Shown piece after piece: positions 63,817 through 64,000 of a stretch of 64,000 nucleotides of DNA (position 1 is its first letter; the number at the start of each line of letters is the position of its first letter). The notes beneath the pieces are model-generated. The model did no database searches. It worked only from the letters and a program-made list of their open reading frames with translations, and was not told the origin of the DNA. Location of the stretch: the NCBI RefSeq assembly GCF_002135315.1, contig NZ_NEGA01000012.1, positions 51,329 through 115,328 on the forward strand, in the 5' to 3' direction. Origin of the DNA: Acinetobacter sp. ANC 3903 (lineage in GTDB: Bacteria; Pseudomonadota; Gammaproteobacteria; Pseudomonadales; Moraxellaceae). Made by a program: the position numbers and the translations under genes.

Positions 63817-64000
63817 AACCTGAATCGCGGATAAGAAATTAACTTGAAAAAAAGGTGGCTGAAAACCATTAGGGAGTTACCACACCTCCTACACCTTCAG
63901 CCACCATGTTCGATTTTACATATTTCTTCTGCATGATCGATGACTTTTTTCAGAAATTCGAAGCAACCTATTTGCAATTCTTAAAACACAGCAACAAGCG
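63817..64000 (+). mobile_element. IS982-family insertion sequence, cut by window edge
   Basis: The sequence from AACCTGAATCGCGG onward repeats the element at 46648 in the same orientation, with one visible base difference in the part present (TTTTTCAGAAATT versus TTTTTCAAAAATT). The right end lies outside the window. Confidence 0.9.
63906..64000 (+). CDS. IS982-family transposase, N-terminal part
   Basis: The first 31 residues (MFDFTYFFCMIDDFFQKFEA onwards) equal those of the transposase at 46737; the single base difference is silent (CAA to CAG). The gene continues past the window. Confidence 0.88.
   Translation, partial: MFDFTYFFCMIDDFFQKFEATYLQFLKHSNK

Noticed and set aside
46648..64000. 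Firm call of a composite transposon
   Set aside because: Only two IS copies in the same orientation are seen; there is no target duplication evidence, the second copy is incomplete, and the genes between look like ordinary chromosome.
1..64000. tRNA or rRNA genes
   Set aside because: No cloverleaf-like segment with a GTTCGAATC-type T-loop and CCA end, and no rRNA stretch, was recognised; a tRNAscan run would settle this.

Overview
The window looks like Acinetobacter chromosome, probably an environmental species rather than A. baumannii. Base composition is moderately AT-rich, intergenic DNA is very AT-rich, and the housekeeping genes (glnD-dapC, purT, glyA, icd, rnk, slyD, a mesD/mesX-type methionine synthase pair, an OsmC-YcaO fusion) are of the Acinetobacter/Moraxellaceae kind. 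This assignment rests on gene content and remembered family sequences; no search was run.

Layout. Positions 1-32,700 are mostly ordinary core genome: a Crp/Fnr regulator cut by the window edge, an AzlCD amino-acid exporter, purT, glnD, dapC, a gpx-msrB repair pair, an alaA-like aminotransferase with an unusual N-terminal extension, an OafA-type acyltransferase, an MFS transporter, an M23 lipoprotein, icd, rluE, an M61 peptidase, a DD-carboxypeptidase, slyD, a second Crp-like regulator, a TauD-type dioxygenase, yqhA, rnk, a 538-residue unknown protein with an internal duplication, glyA, a secreted lipase-like lipoprotein and exoX. Many of these genes end in clear hairpin terminators.

From about 33 to 46.5 kb the sequence is a graveyard interrupted by a few live genes. 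It holds gabD with two frameshifts, the tail of an HpaI-type aldolase, a 324-bp MITE-like element with 14-bp terminal repeats, a frameshifted tonB N-terminus, an apparently intact TonB-dependent receptor, two decayed NtaA/SnaA-type flavin monooxygenases, a Fic C-terminal fragment and a prophage remnant with nonsense and frameshift mutations. Inside it sits an intact catabolic block, hcaE-hcaF-mhpB (3-phenylpropionate dioxygenase plus the extradiol ring-cleavage enzyme). Upstream of this block lies an AT-rich array of roughly 77-bp imperfect repeats. The ferredoxin, reductase and dihydrodiol dehydrogenase genes normally needed are missing; a 31-codon ORF and a perfect hairpin lie where they would be expected.

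From 46.6 kb to the end the DNA is bracketed by two nearly identical, same-orientation IS982-family elements (the second is cut by the window edge). Between them are a DUF1826 protein, a TSUP permease, a flavin reductase next to a short MetE-like methionine synthase (mesD) and its DUF1852 partner (mesX), a methylenetetrahydrofolate reductase fused to a cysteine-rich domain, a LolD/MacB-type tripartite ABC system, a remnant of an RND pump operon, the OsmC-YcaO protein and an ABC-2 permease. The reductase/mesD/mesX/MTHFR cluster is the most coherent metabolic module here. The least-explained items are the aminotransferase N-terminal domain, the duplicated 538-residue protein, the repeat array before hcaE and a small secreted peptide near the left end.
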